Assembly (NCBI RefSeq): GCF_964204865.1
Contig: NC_135251.1
Location: 19,344,001-19,408,000 of the forward strand
DNA from: Styela clava
Taxonomy: Eukaryota; Chordata; Ascidiacea; Stolidobranchia; Styelidae
Reading direction: 5' to 3'
DNA length: 64,000 bases
Of this stretch, positions 36,201 to 48,145 are shown piece after piece (the stretch's first letter is position 1; each line of letters begins with the position of its first letter). The notes under the pieces were generated by a model. That model was not told the origin of the DNA. It did not search any database and saw only the letters and a list, made by a program, of their open reading frames with translations. The translations under genes were made by a program, and so were the position numbers.

Positions 36201-37114
36201 AAGTCACAAAAGTATGGCTTTATGATTCTATAATGATTTTTATTATTATATTTCAATGAATTGGTTGGTTTTGAGATCCACTTTGCAGCTGTCTTCAATT
36301 GGATTGGATCGGATCCGTTGAGATCAAGCCATTTTTATCATAAAAACTTATCTGGGGATTGACGGGAGCGAAACACATGTTGTTTGTGCGTGGCTTATAA
36401 AATTATTACTGTTCGAAAGGTACGATAGTCTGGCACGAACAAATCATTATTAATTACCGATATTGTAACTGTTTTCGTACACTAATGTGCACGAGAACGC
36501 TGTCAGAGCACATCACGTCTTTGTGTGACGTGGTCGTCGACAACCGCCAATGCTGCGCTTCGGTTTTGCTCGCCCTCCCCCACTTCACCCCTTATTATTA
36601 TTATCATATGTGTTCTAACTTTTACAAAACCTAATTCATTCTCGTTACAACTTAAAGGTTGCTCCCGTTGCAAAAGTCATTCAATAGTTTTATTGTGTTT
36701 ATTTGTCAGAGAAATCATAAAGACAAACAAACTTTATTACAACAAATAAATATTATCGCTAAGAACACTAATCACCGACCACCGCTGTCCGACGTCGGCG
36801 ATATATATGTCGATAACAACTATAAGTAGTGGATTCAGGATTTCATATGTTAAGTAACAATGTGTGAACACGGTTCCGTGTTTTTGGCTAAGGATCCAAG
36901 TTGCCCCCTCCCCCTAAAATTATGGAACGTGTCCGTCCCTGCATGTTATGATGTTCATGCCAAAATGCACTAGAATATCAAAGCGACGTTCCACATGTAT
37001 CACGGTCATATTTTTTCAGAAGGAAGAATCACCGCTCACACTGTCATCAGTGGAAATTCAGATGTTACCATTCACCAGAATAATGGCACCAACACCACAA
37101 TTATATTTGATTAG
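33292..37114 (+). CDS. Six-exon beta-repeat protein, family unknown
   Basis: Exons 33292-33385, 34227-34325, 34795-34884, 35144-35254, 36119-36211 and 37020-37114 join to 193 residues, and every intron is phase 1. Introns are GT-AG except the third, whose donor is GTAG|GCAAGT (GC-AG). There is no signal peptide or membrane segment, so the protein is probably cytoplasmic. After an acidic N-terminus (MEEELSNASYEHLVIG), each of exons 2-6 encodes one degenerate repeat of about 30 residues. The cores are NVKIDQSHSKLKVIGG, AHSLHLDQDNMSAKV, NSQNITQTMNNSKLVVGG, CHGITITGNSHTRSHK and NSDVTIHQNNGTNTTIIF. The pattern of alternating hydrophobics, N/S/G turns and a [VIL]-x-[ILQ]-x core resembles RHIM-type amyloid motifs or a small beta-solenoid. 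That resemblance is weak and the function is unknown. Consistent phases across five joins support a real gene. Confidence 0.65.
34926..35056 (+). mobile_element. tRNA-derived SINE in an intron, diverged
   Basis: GGCAGTATGGTGCATCTTAT..AAG (A-box region), the B-box-like GAGTTTGAATCC (34984-34995) and AAATTGCTGGACTCCTCGCCA match, in the opposite orientation, the SINE at 32145-32432. It lies inside intron 3 of the six-exon gene. Confidence 0.6.
36484..36740 (+). mobile_element. Transposon fragment in intron 5
   Basis: Aligned blocks (GCTCGCCCTCCCCCACTTCA, TTATTATTATCA, CTCCCGTTGCAAAAGTCATT, ATAAAGACAAACAAACTTTA) match about 3490-3720, part of a hAT-type remnant. Neither terminus is clear. Confidence 0.4.
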
Positions 37115-39646
37115 ATTTAATATTGTAAATGAGTAACCTTCAATTTAAACTTTTATTCTAGTTTTTAGTCGATTCAATATAACATATATTTTAAATTATT
37201 TTGTTAAACTTTTTATCAATTTCAATCAGTCAATATTTTTTATCGTCTTTAATATTCTAAAAAGTTCATGAGCATGAACTGTCCCTCATCATTAGACAAA
37301 ACTGAAAGAAGTATACCGTTATAAGACCTATTTTTCTCAGAGTGACAGTTACACTTAAAACTAACAAGCCTTTTTAAGAACAAATAACGGGAGCAGCTTG
37401 AAATAAATAAGAGATCCAAAATATGCAAATGGTATATAGCTTAAAAAAATGGACCCACTAGATTAAGTCGCTCTCATGAATATGTATCACTTGTGTTTTA
37501 TCTTCAATGGTGCACATATATCAGTAGCAAAATTTCTCCTTCCTAACGAATTTGGCACTTCGTTTGTATAGTAACCATTGCTATGTCTTGTATCCTTTAC
37601 TTGTTGTCTCACTATCATTCTTTTGAATCATTGCGGTGCTAGTTCTAACTAACCACTGCTAAAAATACATTAATACTGTCGTTTTTAATCTTTCAGAGCC
37701 ATGGGCTTTTTTGATTATTTCGATAAAAACGGAGTTTTCTTTACTAGAAACAATGCTTTTCATCTAAACTGCATGGGAAATTGCTTTAAAACAGTTACTA
37801 ACAATATGTTCCTTTATAAACTTTAATCTTTTTTACCCTTTATTCTTGCTTTATGGAGTTGCTTTAATTTGTCTTTTTCAAGCTTGCCCACAATTGTGGG
37901 AAATTTTTGATCTCACATTATTCATGAAATGACTAAACTCTTTCCGTGAACCACTGGAGGTCCACGAACCTTCGGTCGGTGTCATTATACCAATAAATGC
38001 AAAAGTTGGTTTTCAATCGATAGAAATACCTGGCAAAGTGTTTCAGCTTATCCAGCCAGCTGTTAAGCTAACATCAACGAGTTATCAATTTTATTATATA
38101 CAGCGTATCTGGGTGCATTAAATTTTTTTTTAATCGCACTGCTTTATTTGGAACACGCCTCTCTGGTAATTGGCGATTGACAATAATGCATTTATTCATT
38201 TAGTTGGTATATGCAAACTTGTTGATAATTTTCTTTATTTTTACTTCAATAATTTTATGCTTCAGTTTTGAATCATGAAAACAAAAAAAATTTGGTGTCT
38301 CTTAATTGGGTATCTGGGCTGGCACAGGATATATATATCTCCGGTTTCACGTCTAGCTGGAATGAATGATTTTACTTCTCCATTAGAAGAAAAGTGGAAG
38401 GGTGTTGCATATGGCCACTCAGTCAGTCAATTTCTAAACAAATAGTTGTCACAGCTCGAGTGTTTTATTTTTGCTCTTTCGGATTGCACAACTTAGTGAC
38501 ACGGACTTTCTTCATTACTTTGGTTTGAATGAATGCATGCTTCGTAAATGCCCATAATTAGTATAAGATAAGTACATTTTGCATTGGAAAACTCTAGTAT
38601 GTAGCCCCTTACAATTTACGCAATTAAGCCAAAAATATGTTTCATACCAAATGATAAAAAGAACAATTCGGGATTAATATTTCAGTATAGGAAGTAATGT
38701 AATCCCCGCATACTCAGTATTTTAGTACAAACACAAGTTTTTCACTAATAAGCCATTGGAACGCCATAAGAAATGTGCTATATATCTTGACCTGGTTTAC
38801 ATTCACTTTGGTCAGGATGTTCATTTATTCTAACGTAGAATATCATAACGACAGATTTAATCACCGCAATAGCTTTTCTTTCCGCCCTATGAACATGTGT
38901 TGTAGCTCGTGCTGATAATGCACACTTGTTCTACGTTAAATTTTCTCTTTTTTATTTGGACAAATGCGTTTCTTTCTTTGTTAATGGCCGAAACTGTAAA
39001 CAATCAGAATTAGGAGGCTTTTTAAACATTCAAGTCTCAGTCAGATGTTGCTGCAATTGACTATTTTCTTGGGATACATTTTTGTAGGTATGTGGCTTAC
39101 GGAATTCTATTGTCATAGCAAAATCTCCATTTTCGGAATTCTTGGGATGAAATCTCAGGTAACAGACAGGTGCGCAGCATTACATAAATAACTATTTTAT
39201 AAAAAAAAACTCAAAACCGCCAAAATGACTTATGCAATTCGGTTACAAGCCTGACGACATGCAAACCTATTTTTAAATTTTTTTTCATGAAATAATCGCA
39301 CAAGAGCCCAGAAGCGTTGTAATGGCGCTAACAGTACAACTGCAAACTTGTTTTCTATTATGTTCCCACGAATTTTTATTATATATATACGAAATAGTCG
39401 CGGAAGATACCAAATCTCTGTGGTAACGTTAACAGTATACTGCAAATCCTATTTTTGATTTTTTTTTCTACGAAATAGTCGTGGTAGAGCCCATAGCTGT
39501 CTGGTTGGACTTCCTGAAGTAAGAGCACCAAGATAGCGCACAAACTGAACTCAGGTTGTGTACCAGGTTAGGGTTCAGGTTGTGCGACATATTGTTGTGC
39601 ATACTTCAGGAGTACCGTCTGGTGTTATTCACAGTACAAATACAAA
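37115..39646. other. Intergenic, repeat 5' of the intelectin cluster
   Basis: No gene seen. It contains the third, end-only copy of the long-TIR element (39117-39260). The breakpoint where the intelectin pseudogene begins is near 39646. Confidence 0.45.
39117..39260 (+). mobile_element. Long-TIR MITE, end fragment
   Basis: AAACTCAAAACCGCC, AAAATGACTTATGCAATTCG and GGTTACAAGCCTGACGA correspond to the right end of the element at 3790-4432. Only about 140 bp remain. Confidence 0.6.
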
Positions 39647-42193
39647 CATACACCGAATGACACACCCGTTGGAAACTTTGATTCTGAGTAACATTTATAA
39701 TATATATATTAATTTATATGAGAATTTGTTTAATGCATGAACTCACGCGCTAACTCAGAAATAAAAACTCAAGTTACATTGTTTTTTATTACCCTCTTCC
39801 CAATTTTGTTTTCAAACTCCATACCTTTGTCAATATATTTAGTGTTTGAATAACAATAACAATTTTTTTCTAAAAGATAGGCTTGAATTTCAGAGCATTT
39901 CTCAAGTATCATACAAGTAACGGTTTCTTAAGGATATGACGAAAATATTCAAACTCTGTTCAAAACACTTCCCGATGCGCAGCGTGCAATATGCCTTTGA
40001 TACAGATAATGGACCAGCAATACCCATAACTTGGGACAAATGTAGTAATGCAGAAATGCTGGAAGTCACTCCTGTCAATTCAATACCTGAAGTCGAACCT
40101 GGATATGTACAGGTTATTCTATTTTTTTTTGTGTGTGTTTTATGCAAGTGACAAGGTTAAACTAATAAATTCAATCAGTCATGAGGTCAGTAATATTTGG
40201 TAATTGATAAGCGACCAGGCCGCGTTTTCAAATGTTATGTAAATTATAGTCAGGTTGTTTCTAAATGCATTGATATTCTTATTATGATATTTAAACCCAA
40301 TACGGCCATTGGTTACATATATTTACAATTCTACAATACATATACCAGGAGCCCTGGTACAAATAAATGCACTTGAGAACAAGATGAGGATTTCGAAGTA
40401 TTTTTTAACAATTTCAATCCAATATGTCAAAATTTTGCCTGCGATTGTCTGAGCATATCACTAGTAGGCTTGCACGTAATTGACAAAAATCAATTCCGTA
40501 ATTACGTCAAAATCGATTACGTAATGACCCCGTAATTGCGATATTTTTTCACGCATTTAAAAACCTATCATAACAACCATTTGAATCCACTTCTTTTCCG
40601 AATGGGACATCGAAGCTCGATTTTCATATTCCTGGCAGTACTACTCGTCGACGAAATATGTTAAAGACAAATATCAAAGAGTATATTCAAATTAATTTTA
40701 TTTTGATTTTTAACTTTTGTGTTAGCTTTGATTTTCCTTTATCACCTTCGCAAATTAACCGTCCCAATTTTATGCGATCAATTTTGTCATTACCGACACT
40801 GGTATACGGATATTTATGAAACGATGGTTGACTTTTTTTTTAAATCGAGTTTCGTATTAAATAAAAATTTCGGGATTCCAATTTATTAAATCTACGACGA
40901 GCGTATTCTCTCGTTTGATTATACTTGCGCTTGCCTCGCGACAAAGACTTCTCATTGCACCGTTTTTTACATTATCCCACTTCACCACCTAGTTAACATT
41001 TTATAATAATTATTGATGCCGACTTATTGACGATATTCCGATTACCATGCCTCATTTTACATAAAATCTTTCCGCGTCCTAAATGTTATAACATTATTTG
41101 CGATAAATTTGTATCAAATATTAATTATTTGCGCATAATTTAAATGCCGTACCTATATGACATGCCTTTACCGAAAATACAAAGTTATATCGCAAAACAA
41201 TGCATTTTGTGACATTTATTTTGCACTAACGAAAAAATTAACTCGTTTTTCTAACTCAAATCGACGATGCTATCGCCCAAAATTGACACAAGTTTGGTCG
41301 AGTGGCGGTGGCATTCGAGTCCGCGATAAATAAAAATAAGTTGCCGCATTTGGTAAAGACAGTTGATCACATTCTCTCCTTTTGTGCGCCCATAACGGCG
41401 GTAAAATTCGTTTCATGTCTGTTTCATGAAGAGAAAGAAAAATACGACTTCCGGAATTGCAATCAACAATCACACATTCTTATTTATCATTCATTATCAG
41501 CGCCGAAAAGATACCATATCGTGAAGACAAAAAAGTCTGGCGGTGTTAATTGCGTGATAATGCAGAGAATAATATCGTTTTGACCGGGAAACCAAGATGC
41601 GCAATCGTAAAACGACGCTGCTGCTTTTTTGTAGATGAAATTGCACATTAAAATTTTCTTTCAAACGGTGGTGGCAACGCGTCATGCCTTACCCCACCTC
41701 CGTAACAAAAGAGAGAAAAACGGCTGAGATTGACGCAACTCTACTTATTAAACTTTAATTTTTTACAATCGACGGAATTGACTGCTTTGAAGAGAGCTCG
41801 TTTCAATCGTGAAAGAGCTCGACAAATATTTACGACTTTACGTAATTCGTAACTTCCCTTCCGTAACTCGAAAGCCTAATCACTAGTAAAAAGAAAAAAC
41901 GCATTTAATTATTTATCATGAATTGTTCTATTTCATATGGAAAGCTTTGAATTCCATATAGAGTTCGTGCAGTCAACGTTGGACAAAGTTCATTCGCACT
42001 TTGTCCTGGTGTTCATATCCGACCAAAAAAGTTTAACGTAGAACATGTATGCATCGGAAGTAAAAGCAAAAACATCGGTCATAATCGTGAAGAAGAATAC
42101 TGCGGTGATTTTGCTGCGAGAGATTTGTTCCAACTGGACTTTTACCACCAGAAAAAGTGCTCACATCTGTTGTCATGATATTCTATCTTTAGG
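39647..42193 (+). pseudogene. Intelectin pseudogene A (5'-truncated, frameshifted)
   Basis: Three pieces remain, all close to intelectin gene B. Piece one (39647-39687) is the last 41 nt of the large exon 6, coding HTPNDTPVGNFDSE, with its donor. Piece two (39894-40112) is exon 7, with two 2-bp deletions relative to B (219 instead of 223 nt) that create an early TGA. Piece three (about 41961-42193) is exon 8, which keeps the calcium-site motif NVEHVCIG but has a damaged acceptor end, lacks the conserved Trp after Asp and shifts frame before the terminal IFYR. Signal-peptide, collagen and neck exons are absent. A hAT-like element (40465-41878) sits in its last intron. It cannot make a functional lectin. 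Confidence 0.9.
40465..41878. mobile_element. hAT-like element, 1.4 kb, in pseudogene A intron
   Basis: The ends TAGGCTTGCACG and (reversed) TAGGCTTTCGAG are flanked by a perfect 8-bp target duplication atcactag at 40457-40464 and 41879-41886. The matching intron of gene B (about 50975, minus) has the unoccupied site catataactagtaaaaag. Subterminal GTAATTACG/CGTAATTCG motifs recur at both ends. The longest internal frames (about 60-95 codons near 41270-41685) show no transposase signature, so it is non-autonomous. Confidence 0.9.
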
Positions 42194-44422
42194 TTGAAAT
42201 TATTTGAACTGCTGCAATTTCAAAATTGACTTAGATGTGATTCAATATTTTGAAGTGCAAATATGATTGAATAAATTTTAAATTCATCATAGATCAGGCA
42301 TTCAAATTTGTTCTTATTTGCAAGATTAGAAAGTATATATAAAGAGAAATCAAATTGTGAGATATGGTAGGCAATGTTCTTGAGATTCACGCAATAAAGT
42401 TCGTTAATAAATATAGGCAACACATAAAATTTACTAATGCAGAACAATTTTTAAATTAGGCTCAGCGTTGATGTATGTACTTTAGTTTCTATAGAAAATT
42501 TTTAAATTTTTTCCTTGTATACAAAAGAAGAAAACTTAATATATGAGATTGGAGAAAACATTATTTTTGCAATTTCGCTGGGTGGGAATGATATTAGTAA
42601 TAGGAGTTATAGCAATATATATTTCTGCACTAAATTTGTGCAAATTAAGCATTCGCTTCATATAGTAAAACATTCATTATGGAATGAATGTTATTTGAAA
42701 ACGTATTAAAAATAACAGACAGAAATAACATTTTATTCATTTCTGTTTTATAAACGAGTAGTTTTGATGAAGAATTATGCTTTGACACGAAAAGAGAATA
42801 AGAGTAAAAAATTGATTTGAAGCGTGTGTTCACCACTCACAGTGAGCACATTAAGTCACATGAAATTTTTATCAAATTTAGGTTTATTGCGGAAAAAGTA
42901 TTTTACAAAAAATTCTGTCTTTAAACACGTCCTTCACGTCTTGTTTTCAAAACTAGTGCGTTGCACTGGATGTAAATCAATTGTTCAATTTCGTATTCTT
43001 CAATACATAGGTTCTCAAACTTTTGTTGTTATGGGGCCCGGGAAAAGGTTGACCAGTATTCACGAAGCCCCACAATAAATACAGAAAAAAACAAAAACAT
43101 TGTTACTTATCAATTAATGCTCCAGAGTAAATTAAAATTACTATATTTAGGGAAACGAATGTATTTGCAGCTATGTATTTAAAAATATTCCGTATTCAGA
43201 TTTAATAGAGAAACAAATAGCTCGCGGAGTTCGTATGTAGCACTTTGAGAACATATGCTTTAGTACATTCATGCTTTAAATATTTCTGGATATTTTTAAA
43301 TTTACTAATGACACGGAAATGATATAATAATGTGAGAATTACATTCACTGAAGATCAGGGTTTGTTAATAATAACTACTTGTCTTATAACTACTTGAATC
43401 ATCTTTAATTTCAGACGCGATAATACCCATTTTCTGTCGAAGCGGCCTAGATTGGATTGAAATATAAATGTGTATTGCAATATCAGTCTATACTTCTATA
43501 GTACCAAGATTATAATCGAGCCTTTGACAATTCATGTTAATACTTACATAAACTTCGAGAATATTAGACAGTCACTATATATACAATAACAAAAACGGAA
43601 CGCACAAATATGTTCACGATGTATCGGTACCACGGTGTTGAATAATTAAAAAAATAATAACAAATTTCAAATTTAATACGGCCAGCTTATTTTATTTTGA
43701 AATTCATTGATCGTCGGCAATATGGTAAAATACCTAAAACTATTACTGATGTTGCGCAATCAATATTACTTCATTAATATTTGTCTCAATATTTAGGCTT
43801 TGGGATTTTTGATAGCTGTATAAGTTTTAAAGCCAAAATAATTTATATCTTCAACTATGAAAATATATACTGCTTTTAGAACAAAATCTATTCCTTTCAT
43901 GAAACGCGATATATATAATTTAGAGCGCCATATCTTGAATCAAATGTAACTGTATTATTTCATTCAACTCCTCATTTTTTAAAGCATTTTAGCACGCAGC
44001 AGTAATATTAATTTAAAATCTCAACCAGATTCTTTAATCGTTTAATTAAATACGTTTAGCTGTTATTATTTGAATCAGCAATAACTTTAAAGGCTTACAT
44101 TTTTGTCCTTGAGGTGCGACTCAATTGAAAATGAATTGAAAGCAGTATGGTTATACCCCGGTTAAACTCGAGCTCACATACGAGCTGGTGATTGAACATT
44201 TGTCTTCTGAATAGGCAATAGGCATCTCTGTAAAGCCTCCAGGCATAAGCGTACATCCGACATTTGAACAACTTGGTGAAGGTATATTATTATAATGAGA
44301 GATAGTTTGCAAAGCTAGTGTAGTAACAAAATGTACTAGGCCTACTGGTATTATTCCGCCTTGATGCATATTGGCCCATAATTCATTTATTGCTTGTTTC
44401 AGATTTCGAAAATAAATAAATA
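42194..44422. other. Spacer between pseudogene A and intelectin D
   Basis: No gene. It is the inverted paralog of the spacer 49143-50662 and holds one probable hAT insertion (43009-43260). The promoter of the following gene must lie near its right end but no motif can be pinned down. Confidence 0.5.
43009..43260. mobile_element. Probable hAT-like insertion
   Basis: Begins AGGTTCTCAAACTTTT, with an inverse GCACTTTGAGAAC near the right end. The flanks caatacat (43001-43008) and tagtacat (43261-43268) match at six of eight bases. The inverted paralog near 49850 reads straight through (CAAATACATTTCTGATTTAA), so this block is an insertion. The exact right end is uncertain. Confidence 0.5.
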
Positions 44423-47400
44423 ATGAGTAAGTTATTGTTTTTGTCCTTTCTGAATATGCTGCTACTGTATACCACAGATGCAAATTTATACCAAATGGAA
44501 AGGGGTGAGCATATCAAATTGAAATTTTTATGTAGTCTACTAGCAAATATGTTGACAAAGCAATTGATAACCACACGCTTACAGCAGATAACAATTGTTG
44601 TTTAGCATAGACGTTGAATGTGAAAATCGGTTGATTGTAGAGATGTTTTTTGATCATTTTTCTTCTCATTAGTTTTGGTAGAAATTATGCTGTATTGAAA
44701 AATATTTCTGTGCAATAGATGCCCAAACCAAAGAGTGAAAAAGACAGTTGCGAATTTGGTGGTCTTTTATAAACACAGACTATATAAAATCCAACAATAA
44801 TTTTCCGATCAGTCAGACTGTTATCGATAAGTAATTTTTTGAACGTATAAGTATTTGTGTATGCACATTATGTTCTTGGTTCATCATTTCAAAATCAGCT
44901 GAACCGGTCTCTCCCTGCCACGATTGTATGCAATGATGAGGCTAGATAAGGTTGATTTTTGTGGTTATTCCAACTCGAAGCGTGCGAAATTTTTTGAAAG
45001 ATGAGGATGTATCTGCTAATCCCTTTGCTTTGATTAACTGTACTTTGACACACTGCTATTCAATTTTCGTCGCCTTTACCTACAGCACTGGGCTGATTCA
45101 AGGCACAGAAACAGATAATACCATTTCCACTTAAAGGATTTTATTCACAATTTTCTGAGCAAAAAAGCAGTTTAATAACATCCTTTTCAATTGCTTTTTA
45201 CTTTAATAACGGACTTATGAAATATCGATATAATATTTCTGTCGAATTTTACTTTCGAGTACTAAAATCAACGGATACAAGAGGTAAAATAATTTACATG
45301 CTTCACGTCATATAACCACGATTAGGTAGAACATAAGAACGTTCTGATAGCCCAAAAATACTAGTTAGTCTTCATTTCAAGGTTCAACTATAAAGTTGCA
45401 ATGTCCTAATACGAACGATGATGTTGCGAACCCTGGGATGAATATGATTATTGGAAGACCCGGCAAAATGGTGAGATATTGTCGTCGAAAAATGTTTAAA
45501 GTGATTTTCCATATATATTTATATTAATTCACTAACTTGTTTCCTATTAAATCCACCAGCTTGTTATTCCCGAGTACGAGATGACCTATGTATTTCCCAG
45601 CCGCAGGCTACGCCGTGCAAATGTTTACCACTGAACACGAATTATCTGATAGTTGAAATGATATATTATTCTACAACAATCAAATTCATGTCACTACAAC
45701 AACAATTTGAATAACGATGTATATATGTTTCAATGAAAATGTTGCTAAAATGTATAATATTATCTATTTCGATTACTGTGAATTTGATTAGTTATAATTA
45801 TGGTTGTATAATCAAAATAAAATGAATATAAATATGATTATATCCAGTGGTGGGATTAATGCTAACCGGTTCGTACCGGTTCTATAAAACCGTCTCACGG
45901 AATTTTATGAGATCAGCGAACCGGTTAGCATTACTGGTTACTGTCAATTTTCAAACAGAATATGACTTCTGTGATGGAACCGGCTGACAAAAAATTGAAT
46001 CCCACCACTGATTATATCTATGTTTTATCTCAGTAAATCAACTTTGTTTAGGGTCCACAAGGTCCACCAGGCCCACCTGGCATAAAAGAACCCGACTCTG
46101 TTCTAAGAAGGAAATACGAAGGTTAGATGCCAGTCGTGATAATCTACTAATTTATGCTAAGATTTACCTTTCATCGTTTTTTTTTAATTTCAGGAAGAAT
46201 ATCAGAATTGGAGACAAAGTTATCGAGTACGCGTAATGTTATAATTTGAGCACATTAATAGAAGTGCATCGTTTCTCGCGTTATTGGATAAATTAAGTAC
46301 TTAGTACCACATTTTATAGTCAACGCTCGCGTACACAACAATATCAATTCAGCGCAGTCAAAGAGAATTTATTTTAAATGAAAAGTTTTGTGCTAGCAGT
46401 GTATGTATTGGTTTGATTTTTGTTTGTTGTTTTCAACAAGATTGGAATCATTTAAAAACCTTTTCTCATTTATATAGTTGCAATGTGTACTTTATTTTTT
46501 TGGACTATGACAAATGTTTGTACGCACGCGCCATACTTGATGAATCAGAAGTTAGTTCGAGTTTAGAACTCCTCAGAGCATATTCTCCTTCATAGATTTG
46601 TTAACCAGTATGACTGTTTTAACAGATCTGAATGCAATTGGAAAATTAGGATCTCACTCCAATCCAGCAACAAGTTGTTTGCAAATCAGACAAACGAATT
46701 CAGCTTCAAGCAATGGAATATACTACCTTGTCGATAGTGAGGTGCGTCAATATTATAGAACATAAAAACAAATAATAAAAACTTATACAATAGGGTTGAA
46801 ATACCTAAACTTTATTTCAGCTTTCCATAATAGATTTGAACTATGGTACCCAAACAGATTTAAGTCTTCTCGTAATTTTAATGTTAGATTTTAGTTGTTG
46901 ACCAAAACTTTAATATATTGTAGCAAAACGTGTTCTCGACATACTGTGATATGACAACAGATAGTGGTGGGTGGACTCTCATTGCATCTATCCATGAAAA
47001 CAACATGAATGGAAGGTGCACAGCTGGGGATCGGTGGTCAAGTGAGCAAGGAAATAGCGCTGAACATCCGCACGGAGACGGATTTTGGGAAAACCGAGCC
47101 ATTCATGGAAGTGCCTCATCGTCTAGCAGTGATGATTATAAAAGTGTTGGCTATTTCACTATGAAAGCAGAAGATATCATGATATGGCATGTTCCAAATG
47201 ACACACCAATCTAGGTAAAAATGTTGGGAAAACCTTACTGAATTACCCGTTTGACTTAATTAAACTAAAATGCCTTATTATCTCCTACTTAATACTCTTC
47301 ATTGAAGTAATCCATTTTGCACATTCATTAGATATTTCACATATATTTCTATAAGTTTTAGGATCCAATGACGAGGTATATAGAATATCTTAAACCAATT

Positions 47401-48145
47401 AGAAAGCATTTCAGTCACATTCCGTTACGGCGTTATACCCTACATTCAGGCTAATGCCCTTCGCGTTCATTCATCATTCTTTCTCATAAAAAAATACTGG
47501 AAGATATGGTTTGGTTGCGTTTCTTTAATAGCACTTTCTAATTGCAGTGCATTTCTGAAATACTTCACCCGATCAAAGTTCTTAACGACATATGGTGGAA
47601 ATCTGCAGACTTTATACACTGGGTATTTCCCAATGAGGAGCAAAACATACAGAACAAACACGGACAATGGACCTGCGATTCCAGTTTACTGGGCTAGAGG
47701 AAGTGGTGACAAATTGGCGGCTTTTTTACCTTCCAACGCTCAGGCCGAGACAGATTCAGGTTATATTCAGGTGGGTCCAAAATAGACGTTGCTATGGCTC
47801 TACAAATTCCTTTGACCACAAACATGCAAAAATGATCACAAGAAAATATTAAATCCTAACAAAGCTGATTGAGACTTGATTGTTATAATAATGTTTCCTA
47901 ATTCTGTTTGTTTACAGTTTCGAGCCATAAACAAAGAAAGAAACGCATTTGCACTGTGTCCAGGGGTGCGAATTAAAAGGGGAAAGTTTAACGTTGAACA
48001 CGTGTGCATTGGTAGCACAAGCTACAACATGGGGGGGCATGGTGGAGAAGAAAGATATTGCGGTGATTATGCAGCAAAAGATTGGCCAAAGTGGACATCA
48101 AGCGACAAACTCATAAAATCTGTCGTTATGATATTCTACCGTTAG
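44423..48145 (+). CDS. ITLN-like: Collagenous intelectin gene D (one in-frame TAG)
   Basis: Exons 44423-44504, 45382-45470, 46052-46121, 46194-46226, 46626-46741, 46924-47214, 47362-47375 (14 nt), 47548-47770 and 47918-48145 join in phase to 382 codons including the TAG stop. Order of parts: signal peptide (MSKLLFLSFLNMLLLYTTDA); Cys35; Gly-X-Y triplets GRP GKM GPQ GPP GPP GIK (52-69), containing PGKMGP; a short heptad neck (GRISELETKLS); the fibrinogen-like start YCDMTTDSGGWTLIAS; and an intelectin C-terminus with NVEHVCIG, CGDY and IFYR. Intelectins are secreted, calcium-dependent lectins for microbial exocyclic 1,2-diols. Exon 6 is split relative to genes B and C by an extra intron, and its last codon (47212-47214) is TAG. 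All later exons stay open, so this is a fresh nonsense change, a sequence error, or an unrecognised splice. Polyadenylation signal AATAAA at 48146-48151. Confidence 0.85.
45845..46010. mobile_element. hAT-like MITE, 166 bp
   Basis: The terminal inverted repeats CAGTGGTGGGATT and AATCCCACCACTG are perfect. The 8-bp target duplication attatatc is exact at 45837-45844 and 46011-46018. The element lies in intron 2 of intelectin D and is rich in internal ACCGGTT inverted motifs. Confidence 0.95.

Larger units (their letters stand above)
41960..45110 (+). repeat. Left arm of inverted segmental duplication
   Basis: Pseudogene A exon 8, the following 2.2-kb spacer, and exon 1 plus early intron 1 of the next intelectin gene all match the reverse complement of about 48500-50893. 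Corresponding landmarks include AAACACGTCCTTCACGTCTT, the signal-peptide exon and TTGTATGCAATGATG. Divergence is moderate, with several insertions. Confidence 0.85.

Noticed and set aside
41302-41583. 93-codon frame, considered as a transposase fragment
   Set aside because: Inside the hAT-like element 40465-41878, but I see no RNase H-like catalytic pattern or dimerisation motif.
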